DNA of 64,000 bases from Candidatus Methylomirabilota bacterium (GCA_016207095.1 JACQQF010000042.1:1-64000); one strand, 5' to 3'. Shown: positions 33,142 through 41,617, counted from the first letter of the stretch. Notes: generated from the sequence alone by a model not told the origin. Made by a program: numbers and translations.

Positions 33142-34919
33142 AGGAACCGCAGGACCATCACGACGAAGAGGTTCTGGGAAAGGCGTACGATGCCCGCTTG
33201 ATGCGTCGGCTTCTGACGTACCTCCGACCCTACCGGTTCTGGGTTGTGATCTCCTTCCTGCTCCTGTTCCTGACCACCGGGATGCAACTGCTCGGGCCGT
33301 ACATCACCAAGGTCGCCATCGACACCTACATCGCGGCTCACGACCTAGGTGGCCTCAACCTGGCGGTCCTGGCCTACCTGGCGACGGTCTTATTGGGCTT
33401 TCTCTCCCAGTATGCCCAGAGCTACACGATGCAGTACACCGGACAGTGGGCCATGCACGACCTCCGGACACAGCTCTTCAAGCACTTGGGGCGGCAGGAC
33501 CTGGCCTTCTTCGACAAGAATCCGGTCGGCCGCCTGATGACAAGGGTCATCAACGATGTGGAGACCCTGAACGAGCTGTTCGGATCGGGGGTGGTCGCGT
33601 TGCTGGGCGACCTGCTCACGCTGGTTGGGGTCGCGGCCGCCATGTTCGCACTCGACTGGCGCCTGGCGCTGATATCCTTCGTCACGTTTCCCTTCATGCT
33701 CCGCGCGACAGCCGCCTATCGCAAGCGGGCGCGGGAAAACTACCGCGAGAGCCGAAGGATTCTGGCCAGGATGAATGCGTACCTCCAAGAGAACATCTCC
33801 GGGATGGCCACCGTTCAGGCTTTCGGCCAGGAGGCGCGCCACTTCCGCACATTCAAAGAGATCAACACCCAGCACCGCGACGCCCTGCTGAAGAGCATCC
33901 ATTACAATGCTGTCTTCTTTCCGTCGATCGAACTCTTCAGCGCCATCACCGTTGGCCTCGTGCTGTGGTACGGGGGCTCCCTGATCCTCGACGAACGGGT
34001 CCTCCCTGGGGTCGTGATCGCCTTCATCCAGTATATCCATCGCCTCTTCACGCCGATTCGTGACCTGGCCGAGAAATACAACATCCTGCAGGCGGCGATG
34101 GCTTCCAGCGAACGGGTCTTCAAGCTCCTTGATGTGCGGGAGTCGCTCACCGATCCCGCCGCGCCGATTCACCCGTCACCCCTGAGGGGCGAGATCGAAT
34201 TCAAGGATGTCTGGCTCTCCTACCTGCCGGGCGAGCCGGTTCTCAAGGGGATCTCCTTCCGGGTGGCGCCGGGAGAGAAGGTCGCCTTGGTGGGCGCCAC
34301 CGGCGCCGGGAAAACCTCGATCATCTCCGCCCTGTGCCGATTCTATGACGTGGAACGGGGCAGCATCTGCATCGATGGGATCGACGTGCGAGAATGGGAC
34401 AAGCGAAGCTTGCGTCGCCACCTCGGGTTGGTGCTGCAGGATGTCTTTCTCTTCTCCGGGGATATCGCCCGGAATATCAGCCTGGGTGATCCCACTATCA
34501 CACAAGAGCGGGTGGCTGAAGCGGCTCACCGTGTTCACGCTCAGGGCTTTATCGACCGGCTGCCAGGTGGACTTCAAGCCGTCGTCCAGGAGCGCGGCTC
34601 GACCCTCTCCCAGGGGGAACGCCAGCTTCTCTCCTTCGCCAGGGCACTGGCCTTCGACACACCGATCCTGATCCTGGACGAGGCAACCAGCTCCGTGGAC
34701 ACGGCAACGGAATTACTGATCCAGGACGCCTTAAGGGAATTGCTCCTCGGGCGCACTGCGCTGATCATCGCCCACCGCCTTTCGACCATTCAGTTCGCGG
34801 ACCGGATCATCGTCCTACACAAGGGACGGATCCGCGAAGTAGGCACCCACCAGGAACTGCTGGCCCTCGACGGGCTCTATTCGCGCCTCTACGAGCTCCA
34901 GTACCAGCCCATGGCCTAG
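33138..34919 (+). CDS. ABC exporter half-transporter with consensus ATPase site
   Basis: The product has 593 residues: six membrane helices at about 30-320, then an ATPase domain with Walker A GATGAGKTS near 387, signature LSQGERQLLSFARAL and Walker B ILILDEATSSVD with the catalytic glutamate. With the preceding gene it makes a heterodimer with one active and one degenerate ATP site. Such pumps export lipids, peptides or drugs. The start ATG overlaps the first gene's stop (ATGA), so production of both is coupled. Confidence 0.9.
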   Translation: MKEPQDHHDEEVLGKAYDARLMRRLLTYLRPYRFWVVISFLLLFLTTGMQLLGPYITKVAIDTYIAAHDLGGLNLAVLAYLATVLLGFLSQYAQSYTMQYTGQWAMHDLRTQLFKHLGRQDLAFFDKNPVGRLMTRVINDVETLNELFGSGVVALLGDLLTLVGVAAAMFALDWRLALISFVTFPFMLRATAAYRKRARENYRESRRILARMNAYLQENISGMATVQAFGQEARHFRTFKEINTQHRDALLKSIHYNAVFFPSIELFSAITVGLVLWYGGSLILDERVLPGVVIAFIQYIHRLFTPIRDLAEKYNILQAAMASSERVFKLLDVRESLTDPAAPIHPSPLRGEIEFKDVWLSYLPGEPVLKGISFRVAPGEKVALVGATGAGKTSIISALCRFYDVERGSICIDGIDVREWDKRSLRRHLGLVLQDVFLFSGDIARNISLGDPTITQERVAEAAHRVHAQGFIDRLPGGLQAVVQERGSTLSQGERQLLSFARALAFDTPILILDEATSSVDTATELLIQDALRELLLGRTALIIAHRLSTIQFADRIIVLHKGRIREVGTHQELLALDGLYSRLYELQYQPMA

Positions 34920-35092
34920 TTCCGGTTCTCTAATCGTAGAACAGGTTTCCCGCCTGCAAAGCCACAACATGAAGTTCCCCCTCGCGCCAGGTGATACGTC
35001 CGAGCAGGCGCTTGGGCTCCACCTCCCACCTTACACCAATCAAAGCCCCCCTCCTTTCACATCTCGCGAACCTTTTGGCCAATAGTCTGTGT

Positions 35093-35108
35093 TGTGAAAG
35101 CCTTCACG
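35093..35108 (+). promoter_or_regulatory. Crp/Fnr-type operator, class II position
   Basis: TGTGAAAGCCTTCACG is TGTGA-N6-TCACG. Its centre is about 41.5 bases before the start predicted from the -10 box TATATT at 35130-35135, which is the class II activator position. The downstream gene is the small membrane protein at 35166. Confidence 0.65.
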
Positions 35109-35165
35109 GAAACCTTCTGGCGTCCGTCCTATATTCAGGGTGGACAATGAGAGGAGGTGAACACC

Positions 35166-35390
35166 ATGGAAGGCTTGGTTCTTGAGACACAGTTCTTCAA
35201 TCCGACCATCGCTGCGGTCGGTTTGGCGGTCCTTCTGGCGGTCGCCATCGGTGGTCTCCTTTTCGGCTACATCGCTGATGAGGAGGCGAATGGCAGGCGC
35301 ATCGACTGGCTTGAAGAGCCGCTAGCCATGCCGGGCGACCCGGGACGCCCTCAATCGGCCGAAGGGGCAAAGCTTGCTAAAGCAGCCTAA
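35166..35390 (+). CDS. Small single-helix membrane protein
   Basis: The product has 74 residues. One hydrophobic helix (IAAVGLAVLLAVAIGGLLFG) spans about 16-36, with a short N-terminal tail and a charged C-terminal tail (YIADEEANGRRIDWLEEP). GAGGAGGTGA at 35151-35160 precedes ATG 35166 by five bases. A Crp/Fnr-type operator lies upstream and a hairpin lies after the stop, so it is a single regulated gene. I do not recognise the family; subunits of respiratory complexes often look like this. Confidence 0.7.
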   Translation: MEGLVLETQFFNPTIAAVGLAVLLAVAIGGLLFGYIADEEANGRRIDWLEEPLAMPGDPGRPQSAEGAKLAKAA

Positions 35391-35408
35391 CCGCTTCCGC
35401 CTGCGGGG

Positions 35409-35440
35409 CCAGGGGTTGACATCCACCGCTCAACCCCTGG
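35409..35440 (+). terminator. Hairpin after the small membrane protein gene
   Basis: CCAGGGGTTGA at 35409-35419 pairs with TCAACCCCTGG at 35430-35440, an 11-bp perfect stem with a 10-base loop. It is followed by TCCCGCTGTCTTGT, a weak T-containing tail. Confidence 0.6.
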
Positions 35441-35521
35441 TCCCGCTGTCTTGTGGTGTCGATAGTCCTCGGCGCGGCACCTAGAGAAGTCGAGTGTCGA
35501 GGAACTCCCCCATGAAGCCGA

Positions 35522-35878
35522 TCACAACCCGAGGTTCTCCAACAGTTCCTTGAGGACCGCGGCGTTGTTATGCTCCTCATCCCGCGCCGCGAAGAGGAGC
35601 GTGATCGTTTCGTGTTTTGCCCGCTCGGCCAGCCTCCGAAGATCCTCTATCTTGTTCCTTACCACAAGCTCGTGCCGGTAGCGGCTCGTAAACGCATCCC
35701 ACTTCTTCGGATCACGGTGAAACCATTTGCGCAGGGCCGGGGTCGGGGCGAGATCCCATCGCCACTCGTCTACCCCTGTTCCGATCCTTTTAACCCCCTG
35801 AGGCCAGACTCGATCAATGAGGATCCGGACTCCATCTGTCAGTTCAGGAGGGTCATACACGCTCTTGATCCTGATCAC
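35522..35878 (-). CDS. DUF488 family protein
   Basis: The product has 118 residues. IRIKSVYDPPELTDGVRILI, then DRVWPQGV, and a C-terminal ITLLFAARDEEHNNAAVLKE match DUF488, a small domain of unknown function. W39-PxG and the arginine-rich middle are typical. Length is normal. The gene is separated from the upstream transporter by a terminator (35921-35952). A truncated relative lies at about 38727-38853. Confidence 0.85.
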   Translation of the reverse strand: MIRIKSVYDPPELTDGVRILIDRVWPQGVKRIGTGVDEWRWDLAPTPALRKWFHRDPKKWDAFTSRYRHELVVRNKIEDLRRLAERAKHETITLLFAARDEEHNNAAVLKELLENLGL

Positions 35879-35912
35879 GTAACACCCGGCTCATGGTCCA
35901 ACCATCCTAAAC

Positions 35913-35952
35913 AAAGAAAAGAGAGGCCATCGTTTCTCCTCGATGGCCTCTC
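35913..35952 (-). terminator. Intrinsic terminator of the OFA transporter gene
   Basis: GAGAGGCCATCG at 35921-35932 and CGATGGCCTCTC at 35941-35952 form a perfect 12-bp stem with an eight-base loop. Read on the minus strand it is followed by TTTTCTTTG. Confidence 0.85.
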
Positions 35953-35976
35953 CTGTTTCGGCTCCCTTAATGGAGG

Positions 35977-37227
35977 CTATGCCTTCGCACGCGCCTCCTG
36001 CTGCACCTGAGGTATTGCTGGACGCTTCGCCATCAGCTCGGCAACCAGCGCAACTGCGCAGATGGCACCCGCGGTGTAAAAGGCGTACGTATAGTTCCCG
36101 TAGAGGTCGAACATCCTCCCCCCAATCCTCGGTCCGATGATGCCCGCCACCCCCCACGCGGTGAACAGCAGCCCGTAGTTGACGCCCGCATTCTTGGTTC
36201 CCCAAAAGTCGGAGGCCGTCGAGGCGTTCACCGAGAGTTGGGTGCCGTAGCACCAGTAGGCGACGAACACCATCAGGTACAAGAACACGGGGACAGCGGC
36301 AACGCCGCCCGTGTGGGGCAGGATAAACATGGACACAGCCGCGATCGCGATCATCAGGCGCAAGACGTTAAGGCGGCCGAGGGCGTCGGACATCCAGCCT
36401 GAAAGGATCCGGCCGGAGGCATTCCCGACAGCGCCGATGAAGATGGCGGTGGTCGCCAGCGCCAGCGGGACGCCCTTGCTGCGCGCGAACGGGACCAGTT
36501 GGCTGATCACCATGAGGCCCGCCGACGTGCCGAGGGCATAGGCGATCCACATCCAGTAGAACGAGGTCGTCTTCACTACCTCGCCAGGGGTGAAATCATA
36601 GGTCGTTCCCGCGGCCTTGGCGGCCGGGGCCGGGGTCCATCCCGCCGGCCTGTAGCCTGGCGGCGGATTCTTGAGCAGGAACGCCGCGACGATGCCCATC
36701 ACGAAGAAGATGATCCCGAAGACCGTGAAGGTGGTCCGCCACCCGTAGGTCGGGATAAGCCAGTTGCCTCCGAGCGGGCCGAAAATGGCGGACCCGCCGC
36801 CATACCCCGCGACCGCGAGCCCGACCGCCAAGCCCCGCCGATCGGGGAACCACTTGGCCATGACGGGGATCGGCGTCGCGTAGCCGAAGCCTTGGCCGGT
36901 TGCGGCTACCACGCCCAGCCAGAAGAACATCCAGGTCTGAGTAGTGGTATAGGCGCACATGAAGAACCCGAGGGCGTTCGCCACGGCGCCAATGACCGAG
37001 ATCTTGAAGGGCCCCAGCTTGTCCTGGAGTCGCCCGGCCAGAATGAACGTCAGCCCGAACACAAAGACCAAGATGGTGAACACCATCGAGGTGTCGGCCC
37101 GCTTCCACCCGAACTCCTTCTCGAGCGGCGCGACGAAGATGCTCCACGCATAGACCGCGCCGAGGGCGAGGTTCATCGACAGTCCGCCCGCGATGCGCCA
37201 CCACCGGTTCATCATCCGCTCTTCCAT
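35977..37227 (-). CDS. MFS transporter, oxalate/formate antiporter (OFA) family
   Basis: The product has 416 residues with twelve membrane helices in two sets of six. LALGAVYAWSIFVAPLEKEF, then GWKRADTSMVFTI and GRLQDKLGPF (the MFS loop 2-3 motif), and GFGYATPIPVMAKWFPDRRG and GLAVAGYGGGSAIFGPLG match the OFA family of carboxylate transporters. Substrates could be formate, oxalate or another monocarboxylate; a formate dehydrogenase and a tartronate-semialdehyde reductase are in the same window. Upstream is a Crp/Fnr-type site centred 111 bases before ATG, and a terminator follows the gene. Confidence 0.88.
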   Translation of the reverse strand: MEERMMNRWWRIAGGLSMNLALGAVYAWSIFVAPLEKEFGWKRADTSMVFTILVFVFGLTFILAGRLQDKLGPFKISVIGAVANALGFFMCAYTTTQTWMFFWLGVVAATGQGFGYATPIPVMAKWFPDRRGLAVGLAVAGYGGGSAIFGPLGGNWLIPTYGWRTTFTVFGIIFFVMGIVAAFLLKNPPPGYRPAGWTPAPAAKAAGTTYDFTPGEVVKTTSFYWMWIAYALGTSAGLMVISQLVPFARSKGVPLALATTAIFIGAVGNASGRILSGWMSDALGRLNVLRLMIAIAAVSMFILPHTGGVAAVPVFLYLMVFVAYWCYGTQLSVNASTASDFWGTKNAGVNYGLLFTAWGVAGIIGPRIGGRMFDLYGNYTYAFYTAGAICAVALVAELMAKRPAIPQVQQEARAKA

Positions 37228-37330
37228 CGCCCCTCCTCCTCATGTTGCCCGCGGGTCTCCGCGGAAGGTTTCACAGACTGACCCCCTAGCCTAATGGCCT
37301 ATCTCATAACTCGGTCGCGGAGCAATGTTC

Positions 37331-37346
37331 TGTGAAACCTTTCACG
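37331..37346. promoter_or_regulatory. Crp/Fnr-type operator upstream of the OFA transporter
   Basis: TGTGAAACCTTTCACG is TGTGA-N6-TCACG. On the minus strand a -10-like TTATGA lies at 37304-37309, about 32 bases from the operator centre, which again gives a class II position. A half-site (TGTGAAACCTT) lies nearer the gene at 37265-37275. Confidence 0.6.
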
Positions 37347-37399
37347 CTTTTCAAAAAAAATGAACCCGTTCTCACTTTGACGAGAAATCGAGCGTCATC

Positions 37400-37415
37400 T
37401 GTGAAAGCTCTTACA
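37400..37415 (+). promoter_or_regulatory. Crp/Fnr-type operator upstream of the 135-residue membrane protein
   Basis: TGTGAAAGCTCTTACA is TGTGA-N6-TTACA, an imperfect palindrome. A -10-like TATTCT at 37437-37442 puts its centre at about -41.5. Confidence 0.6.
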
Positions 37416-37508
37416 GAAAGGGCATGGCGTCATGTTTATTCTCTAGTTGGGAAATCCTGAGGATGTTGACGATGCCGCAACTGAACAGATCTCGAGAGGA
37501 GGGGTCTT

Positions 37509-37916
37509 ATGAAAGATCAACCGGAAGAGAAGCTCTTTTCGATGGGCCAGTGGCTGCTCATCACGATTGTCTTCTCCGTATATGCCATCATTCTCCTCTC
37601 GCTGGATCCGGAATGGGTCCTGTGGGCCGGGTCGATGAGCGCGGGTTCTCTCTACGTCCCGGATCCGCCTCCGCCTCTCTTTGACGATCCGCGGAAAGCC
37701 CTTCAGATAGCGTCTAATTTATGTCTCGGTCTCGTAGGGCTCCTTGGTTTGGTGTGCCTCGTGGGCTTCTTGGGCGAGGTGAAGTTCGGGTGGCGGTCTA
37801 GGTTGAAGGCTCGATGGGCGGAGTGGAGGTCTCAGAGCGTGCGCGGAGGCGCAGAACTCGGAGACATCGGAGCAGAGGGCCATTTCCAGGAAGTTGATCG
37901 CGATCCGGGGCGGTGA
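37509..37916 (+). CDS. Two-helix membrane protein of unknown function
   Basis: The product has 135 residues. Two hydrophobic segments, WLLITIVFSVYAIILLSL near 16-33 and NLCLGLVGLLGLVCLVGFLG near 70-89, flank a proline-rich loop (YVPDPPPPLFDDP). GAGAGGAGGGG lies before ATG 37509. The Crp/Fnr-type operator and the regulator gene two bases downstream suggest a common unit. I do not recognise its family. Confidence 0.65.
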   Translation: MKDQPEEKLFSMGQWLLITIVFSVYAIILLSLDPEWVLWAGSMSAGSLYVPDPPPPLFDDPRKALQIASNLCLGLVGLLGLVCLVGFLGEVKFGWRSRLKARWAEWRSQSVRGGAELGDIGAEGHFQEVDRDPGR

Positions 37917-37917
37917 T

Positions 37918-38679
37918 ATGATGAAATTACAGGGCCGGGTCCTCTCGGGCCTCCGGGAGGAGCGTGACAGTGTGTCGGTGGCCTACGTGACAGCTACTGG
38001 GTTGTTCGAGGGGGTTTCGGAAGAAGAAGGCCGGAGGATCGCTCGCGTTTGCTTCGATAGGGCCCAACCGAAGGGCACAACAATATTCTCGGAGGGTGAC
38101 CCGAGTGATTCGCTCTATGTCGTCAAGCAGGGGCTTGTGAAGCTCACGTCGATCTCTGAGAAGGGAACGGAGACCATTCTCGATTTCCTCAAGCCAGGGG
38201 AGATTTTCGGGGAGCTCCTCCTCACCGAGAAGGTGAGAGCTTTCACGGCAACCGCGAACGAAGATACCGTCGTGACTGCCGTGCCGCAGGAGCGCTTCCT
38301 GGAGCTATTGTCACTGGTCCCCACCATCAGCCGGAATTTCATCAGGATCCTGTCGAAACGATTGGTGAAGGTGGGAAAGGGGGTGGCCGATTCCAGTCAT
38401 TCCTGGTCCTACCACAGACTCGCCAGGACGCTTCTTTATCTTGGCGAAAAGTACGGCGAGGAGACTCCTGCTGGCACCTTAATCAGATTGCGCCTGACTC
38501 ATGAAGATCTGGCAAATCTGATCGGGGCCACCCGGGAGACCGTCACAACCCAGCTCAACAAGTTCGAAAGGATGGGGCTGCTGAACCGGCGGGGCCGGAG
38601 TCTCATTATCATTCGACACCGCCTCAGCGAATTCATCAGCTCTGAGGAACTGCGATTGAGCAAGTCCCAAGTTGAATGA
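37918..38679 (+). CDS. Crp/Fnr family transcriptional regulator
   Basis: The product has 253 residues from ATG 37918, or 252 from the adjacent ATG 37921. The cyclic-nucleotide-type sensor domain at about 30-150 includes GTTIFSEGDPSDSLYVVKQG and KPGEIFGELLL. The C-terminal winged helix has LTHEDLANLIGATRETVTTQ. The recognition helix keeps the R-E pair that in Crp contacts TGTGA. There is no N-terminal FNR cysteine cluster (only C44 is near), so it is probably not an iron-sulfur oxygen sensor; the ligand is unknown. The nearby TGTGA-N6-TCACG sites are its likely targets. Confidence 0.9.
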   Translation: MMKLQGRVLSGLREERDSVSVAYVTATGLFEGVSEEEGRRIARVCFDRAQPKGTTIFSEGDPSDSLYVVKQGLVKLTSISEKGTETILDFLKPGEIFGELLLTEKVRAFTATANEDTVVTAVPQERFLELLSLVPTISRNFIRILSKRLVKVGKGVADSSHSWSYHRLARTLLYLGEKYGEETPAGTLIRLRLTHEDLANLIGATRETVTTQLNKFERMGLLNRRGRSLIIIRHRLSEFISSEELRLSKSQVE

Positions 38680-38726
38680 GGATATATCGTTTGAACAACG
38701 GCGCTGTCGCGGGAAGAGTGTTTCTT

Positions 38727-38853
38727 CTCCCGGTCGCACCACATGGACCCCCGCCTCCTCCTTCCCTACACCCCTGGGCCAGAGTCTATCTACGAGAACC
38801 CGGAATCTATCTGACGCATCCGGTGGGTCATACACCCTGTTAGCTCTGATCAT
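38727..38853 (-). pseudogene. Truncated DUF488 gene remnant
   Basis: MIRANRVYDPPDASDRFRVL, then VDRLWPRGVGKEEAGV, aligns with the first 35 residues of the DUF488 protein at 35522. The similarity then stops and the frame runs antisense into the regulator gene. It is a 5' fragment with no C-terminal half, so I call it a pseudogene. Confidence 0.7.
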
Positions 38854-39003
38854 GTTCCCCTCCGTTGCGCGCAAACCGCTACGGCCACCTTCGTGGCTGT
38901 CCTTACTCCGGACCGCTCGCCCTCCGGCAACTCGTTTAATCTGTCGATGATATACGGCGACAGGGCCGTCCTCTCCCTATCGCCCCACTAGAGTCATTCG
39001 CGG

Positions 39004-39150
39004 CTATCGCCCGAAGCGCGAAAGCACGCCGTACTGGATCTGGCCCAATGAAGGCCTCGCGCTCGGCTCTTCTTTGAGCCTTCCAAACTTCCTCTCCGCG
39101 TTCGTGAGGTCCTGCTCGCCCATGCCCTCCACCACAAAACACTCTATCAT
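39004..39150 (-). CDS. Possible 48-residue protein or gene remnant
   Basis: MIECFVVEGMGEQDLTNAER, then KFGRLKEEPSARPSLGQIQY and GVLSRFGR, reads like coding sequence. No ribosome binding site is clear and I recognise no family. The region 38680-39268 holds only this frame and the DUF488 remnant, and looks like a gene graveyard. Confidence 0.3.
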   Translation of the reverse strand: MIECFVVEGMGEQDLTNAERKFGRLKEEPSARPSLGQIQYGVLSRFGR

Positions 39151-39268
39151 GCCTCATACAGTCATCAGGAAAGCGCCGACCTGTGAAGAGCAAAGGACTT
39201 ATCGGTGGCTGGGCGCGCAGCCTGCGGCCGGGAAGATTGATGTAGGAGGATCCGACAGATGGGAGCGG

Positions 39269-39997
39269 TTATTCCACCTTCGCGATGGACGACGCTGAGA
39301 GCAAGCTGACGAGGAGCTTGAGCGCATTGTCGAGATAGGCGGGGTCTTTCGATTCGAGGGTAAGCCTGACCCGATACTCCGGGTTATTCAGCGCAGGATA
39401 CGAGCCAAGGAGGAGGGCGGGGTACTCGCGCATGACGGCGTTCAGGTGCTCGGCGATGGCCCCCTCCCCGTCGGTAACGAACACCGTCTTAAGGAAGAAC
39501 GGAGCATCGCGAAACCTCTCCTTGATGCCGTTGAACTTCTGAATGAGTATCTCCGGGACCCCTGGAAAGATGTAGATGTTCTTGACAAGCACCACAGGGA
39601 AGACAAGGTCCGGCTGGCCCAGCAGCTCTGCACCCTCCGGCACCTGTGCCAACCGCAGCCGGGCGCTGTTCACATTCCCCGGATACAATTCCTTCACCAC
39701 CCGCTCGAGATCGGGATGGATAACCACCCGTCGGCCTAACCCCTTGGCGATTCCCTCGACGGTCACATCGTCGTGCGTCGGCCCGACGCCACCCGTTGTG
39801 AAGACGATATCATAGGCTTCCGAAAACGTTGACGACTCTTCCGCAATGGTATCCACCTCATCAGGGATCGCCGAGACCCGCCTGACCTCGACGCCCAGCG
39901 CGCGCAGCTCCCGACACAGATACGGAGAGTTGGCGTCTTGGACCTTCCCTGAGAGGATCTCGTTCCCGATGATCAGAATACCGGCTGTCGTGGTCAT
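39269..39997 (-). CDS. CinA-like / molybdopterin-binding domain protein
   Basis: The product has 242 residues. GILIIGNEILSGKVQDANSP and FTTGGVGPTHDDVTVEGIAK are the MoCF/CinA N-terminal motifs, with GGxGPTxDD. The last 70 residues form a small alpha/beta domain. There is no C-terminal nicotinamide-nucleotide amidase domain, so it is the short form. CinA proteins hydrolyse ADP-ribose or damaged pyridine nucleotides; the short form may instead be linked to molybdenum cofactor. The gene is divergent from the peroxiredoxin gene. Confidence 0.85.
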   Translation of the reverse strand: MTTTAGILIIGNEILSGKVQDANSPYLCRELRALGVEVRRVSAIPDEVDTIAEESSTFSEAYDIVFTTGGVGPTHDDVTVEGIAKGLGRRVVIHPDLERVVKELYPGNVNSARLRLAQVPEGAELLGQPDLVFPVVLVKNIYIFPGVPEILIQKFNGIKERFRDAPFFLKTVFVTDGEGAIAEHLNAVMREYPALLLGSYPALNNPEYRVRLTLESKDPAYLDNALKLLVSLLSASSIAKVE

Positions 39998-40142
39998 GAT
40001 GTGAGTCTGCTCGGGGCGGCGACCGTCCGCCGAAGGGCCATATCATACTGTCTTCGAAGCCGCTTGGCAATCGGCTTTTTGCGATGATTGTGGTGGATTG
40101 CGGTCAAGCCTGCGATATACTGGTGGTCGGGGAGGGCTCCTG

Positions 40143-40628
40143 TTGCCGCGAGAAAACCGTGTCCTTCACATTGGAGATCCGGCGCCTGACTTTCGCCTTC
40201 GCCTGTCAGACGGTCGGGAGGTTCGGCTATCAGATTACCGAGGTCGTCAGCACATCCTGCTTTTTTTCCTCCGAGGGACCTGGTGACCCAACTGTCGGAA
40301 GCAGCTCGGTGGGCTGCAGGATCATCTCGCGATCTTTCAGGAGATGGGCGCCTCGGCGTTCGGGATCCTTGCGCAACGGCCGGAGAAGGTGCAGACCTTC
40401 ATGACCGGCCAGCGCCTCGCACTTCCGATCCTGATCGATGCCGACCGAGCCATTACCAAACTGTACGGAGTCTATCACCCCTTCGGGCTCGATGCGCTCA
40501 ACACTGCCAGGCCTTCGACGTTCCTCATCGATCGGGATGGAACAGTGCGTTTCATGTATGTCGGGGAGGGGCAGGCCGATCGCCCGGACCCGGAGACGAT
40601 CGTTGCCGAGCTGCGTAAACTCAACTGA
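40143..40628 (+). CDS. Peroxiredoxin-like selenoprotein (in-frame TGA read as Sec)
   Basis: The frame from TTG 40143 (GGAGGG seven bases upstream) to TGA 40626-40628 encodes 161 residues with one internal TGA at 40284-40286. Before it: IGDPAPDFRLRLSDGREVRL and LLFFLRGTW. After it: PNCRKQLGGLQDHLAIFQEM and PSTFLIDRDGTVRFMYVGEG. This is a complete thioredoxin-fold AhpC/TSA domain. The TGA is exactly where relatives have the first cysteine of W-C-P-x-C, giving U48-P-N-C51. A hairpin with a GGU loop starts 14 bases later. A sequencing error (TGC or TGT to TGA) or a dead gene are the alternatives. selA, selB and tRNA-Sec are not in this window. Confidence 0.75.
40287..40320 (+). promoter_or_regulatory. 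Candidate bacterial SECIS hairpin
   Basis: GCAGC at 40301-40305 and GCTGC at 40313-40317 form a perfect stem with loop TCGGTGG. The GGT is at positions 25-27 counting from the T of TGA. In E. coli fdhF the conserved GU of the loop is at about 23-24. The fit supports Sec insertion by SelB. Confidence 0.6.
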
Positions 40629-40708
40629 AGGCTCGGTCTTACACCGTGTTGATTCCCGGTCGAAAAGACCTGAGCCGTAACCTGCGAAGACGTGTGTGGG
40701 CATCGCCG

Positions 40709-41617
40709 CTACGCCGAGCCCTGACGAGCCTCCACCCCTGCCAGGCGCTCCAGCACCGTGACGACCGCCTGAGTGCCGCACTCGCCCTTCCCGTCTACGA
40801 CCGCGGCCCGATAGAGCTGCGCCACCAGCGCCGTGAGCGGTAGCGATAGCGCCAATTCCTCGGCCATCTCCAGGATGAGGCGCAGGTCTTTGAGCTGGAG
40901 CGTGATCATGAACCCCGGAGCGAAATCGCCTTTGACGATCCGCGGCCCCAAGTTGGCGAGCTGCCAGGAGCCAGCCGCTCCGCCCTTGACCGCCTCGATG
41001 GTCTTGAGCAGGTCGGCGCCGGCCTTGGCGCCAAACACCAGCGCCTCGGCCACTCCGCTCAGGGTGACAGCAACCAGGACCTGATTCACGAGTTTGGTCA
41101 CCTGCCCGGCGCCGCTAGGACCCATGTAGGTGATGCTCTTGCCCATGACCTCGAAGATCGGGAGGACGCGCCGGAAGGCATCCTCCTCACCCCCCACCAT
41201 AATGGCCAGGGTCCCCTGGATCGCACCCCACGAGCCCCCGCTGACAGGGGCGTCCATGTAGGCCACCCCTCGGGTCGCCAGTTGCTGCGCGATGGCCCGC
41301 TCCACTCGCGGAGAAACGGTGCTCATGTCGATGACCACGCCGCCGGGACGGACCCCTTCGATGATGCCCTGGGGTCCCAGGACCACCTGCTCGACATCAG
41401 GGGAGTCGGGCACCATGGTGATGACCATCGGCGCCTGGCGGGCAACCGCGGCAGGGCAGTCGGCCCACAGGGCGCCCTCAGCCAGCAGTCCGTTTGCCTT
41501 GCGCCTCGTGCGAGTATACACCACCAATCCGAAGCCCGCCTTCAGGAGGTTGCGCGCCATCGGCTGCCCCATGATCCCGAGACCGATGAACCCGACTACC
41601 GGCTTGCCATGAGCCAT
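40709..41617 (-). CDS. 2-hydroxy-3-oxopropionate (tartronate semialdehyde) reductase family
   Basis: The product has 302 residues. VGFIGLGIMGQPMARNLLKA near 8-27 is the NAD(P)-binding GxGxMG motif. DAPVSGGSWGAIQGTLAIMV is the substrate loop, and GQVTKLVNQ has the catalytic lysine of beta-hydroxyacid dehydrogenases. It could reduce tartronate semialdehyde to glycerate or act on another beta-hydroxy acid. ATG 41617 follows AAGGAG on the minus strand; an upstream in-frame start adds eight residues. The OFA transporter and the CitE-MaoC fusion nearby also concern small organic acids. Confidence 0.88.
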   Translation of the reverse strand: MAHGKPVVGFIGLGIMGQPMARNLLKAGFGLVVYTRTRRKANGLLAEGALWADCPAAVARQAPMVITMVPDSPDVEQVVLGPQGIIEGVRPGGVVIDMSTVSPRVERAIAQQLATRGVAYMDAPVSGGSWGAIQGTLAIMVGGEEDAFRRVLPIFEVMGKSITYMGPSGAGQVTKLVNQVLVAVTLSGVAEALVFGAKAGADLLKTIEAVKGGAAGSWQLANLGPRIVKGDFAPGFMITLQLKDLRLILEMAEELALSLPLTALVAQLYRAAVVDGKGECGTQAVVTVLERLAGVEARQGSA

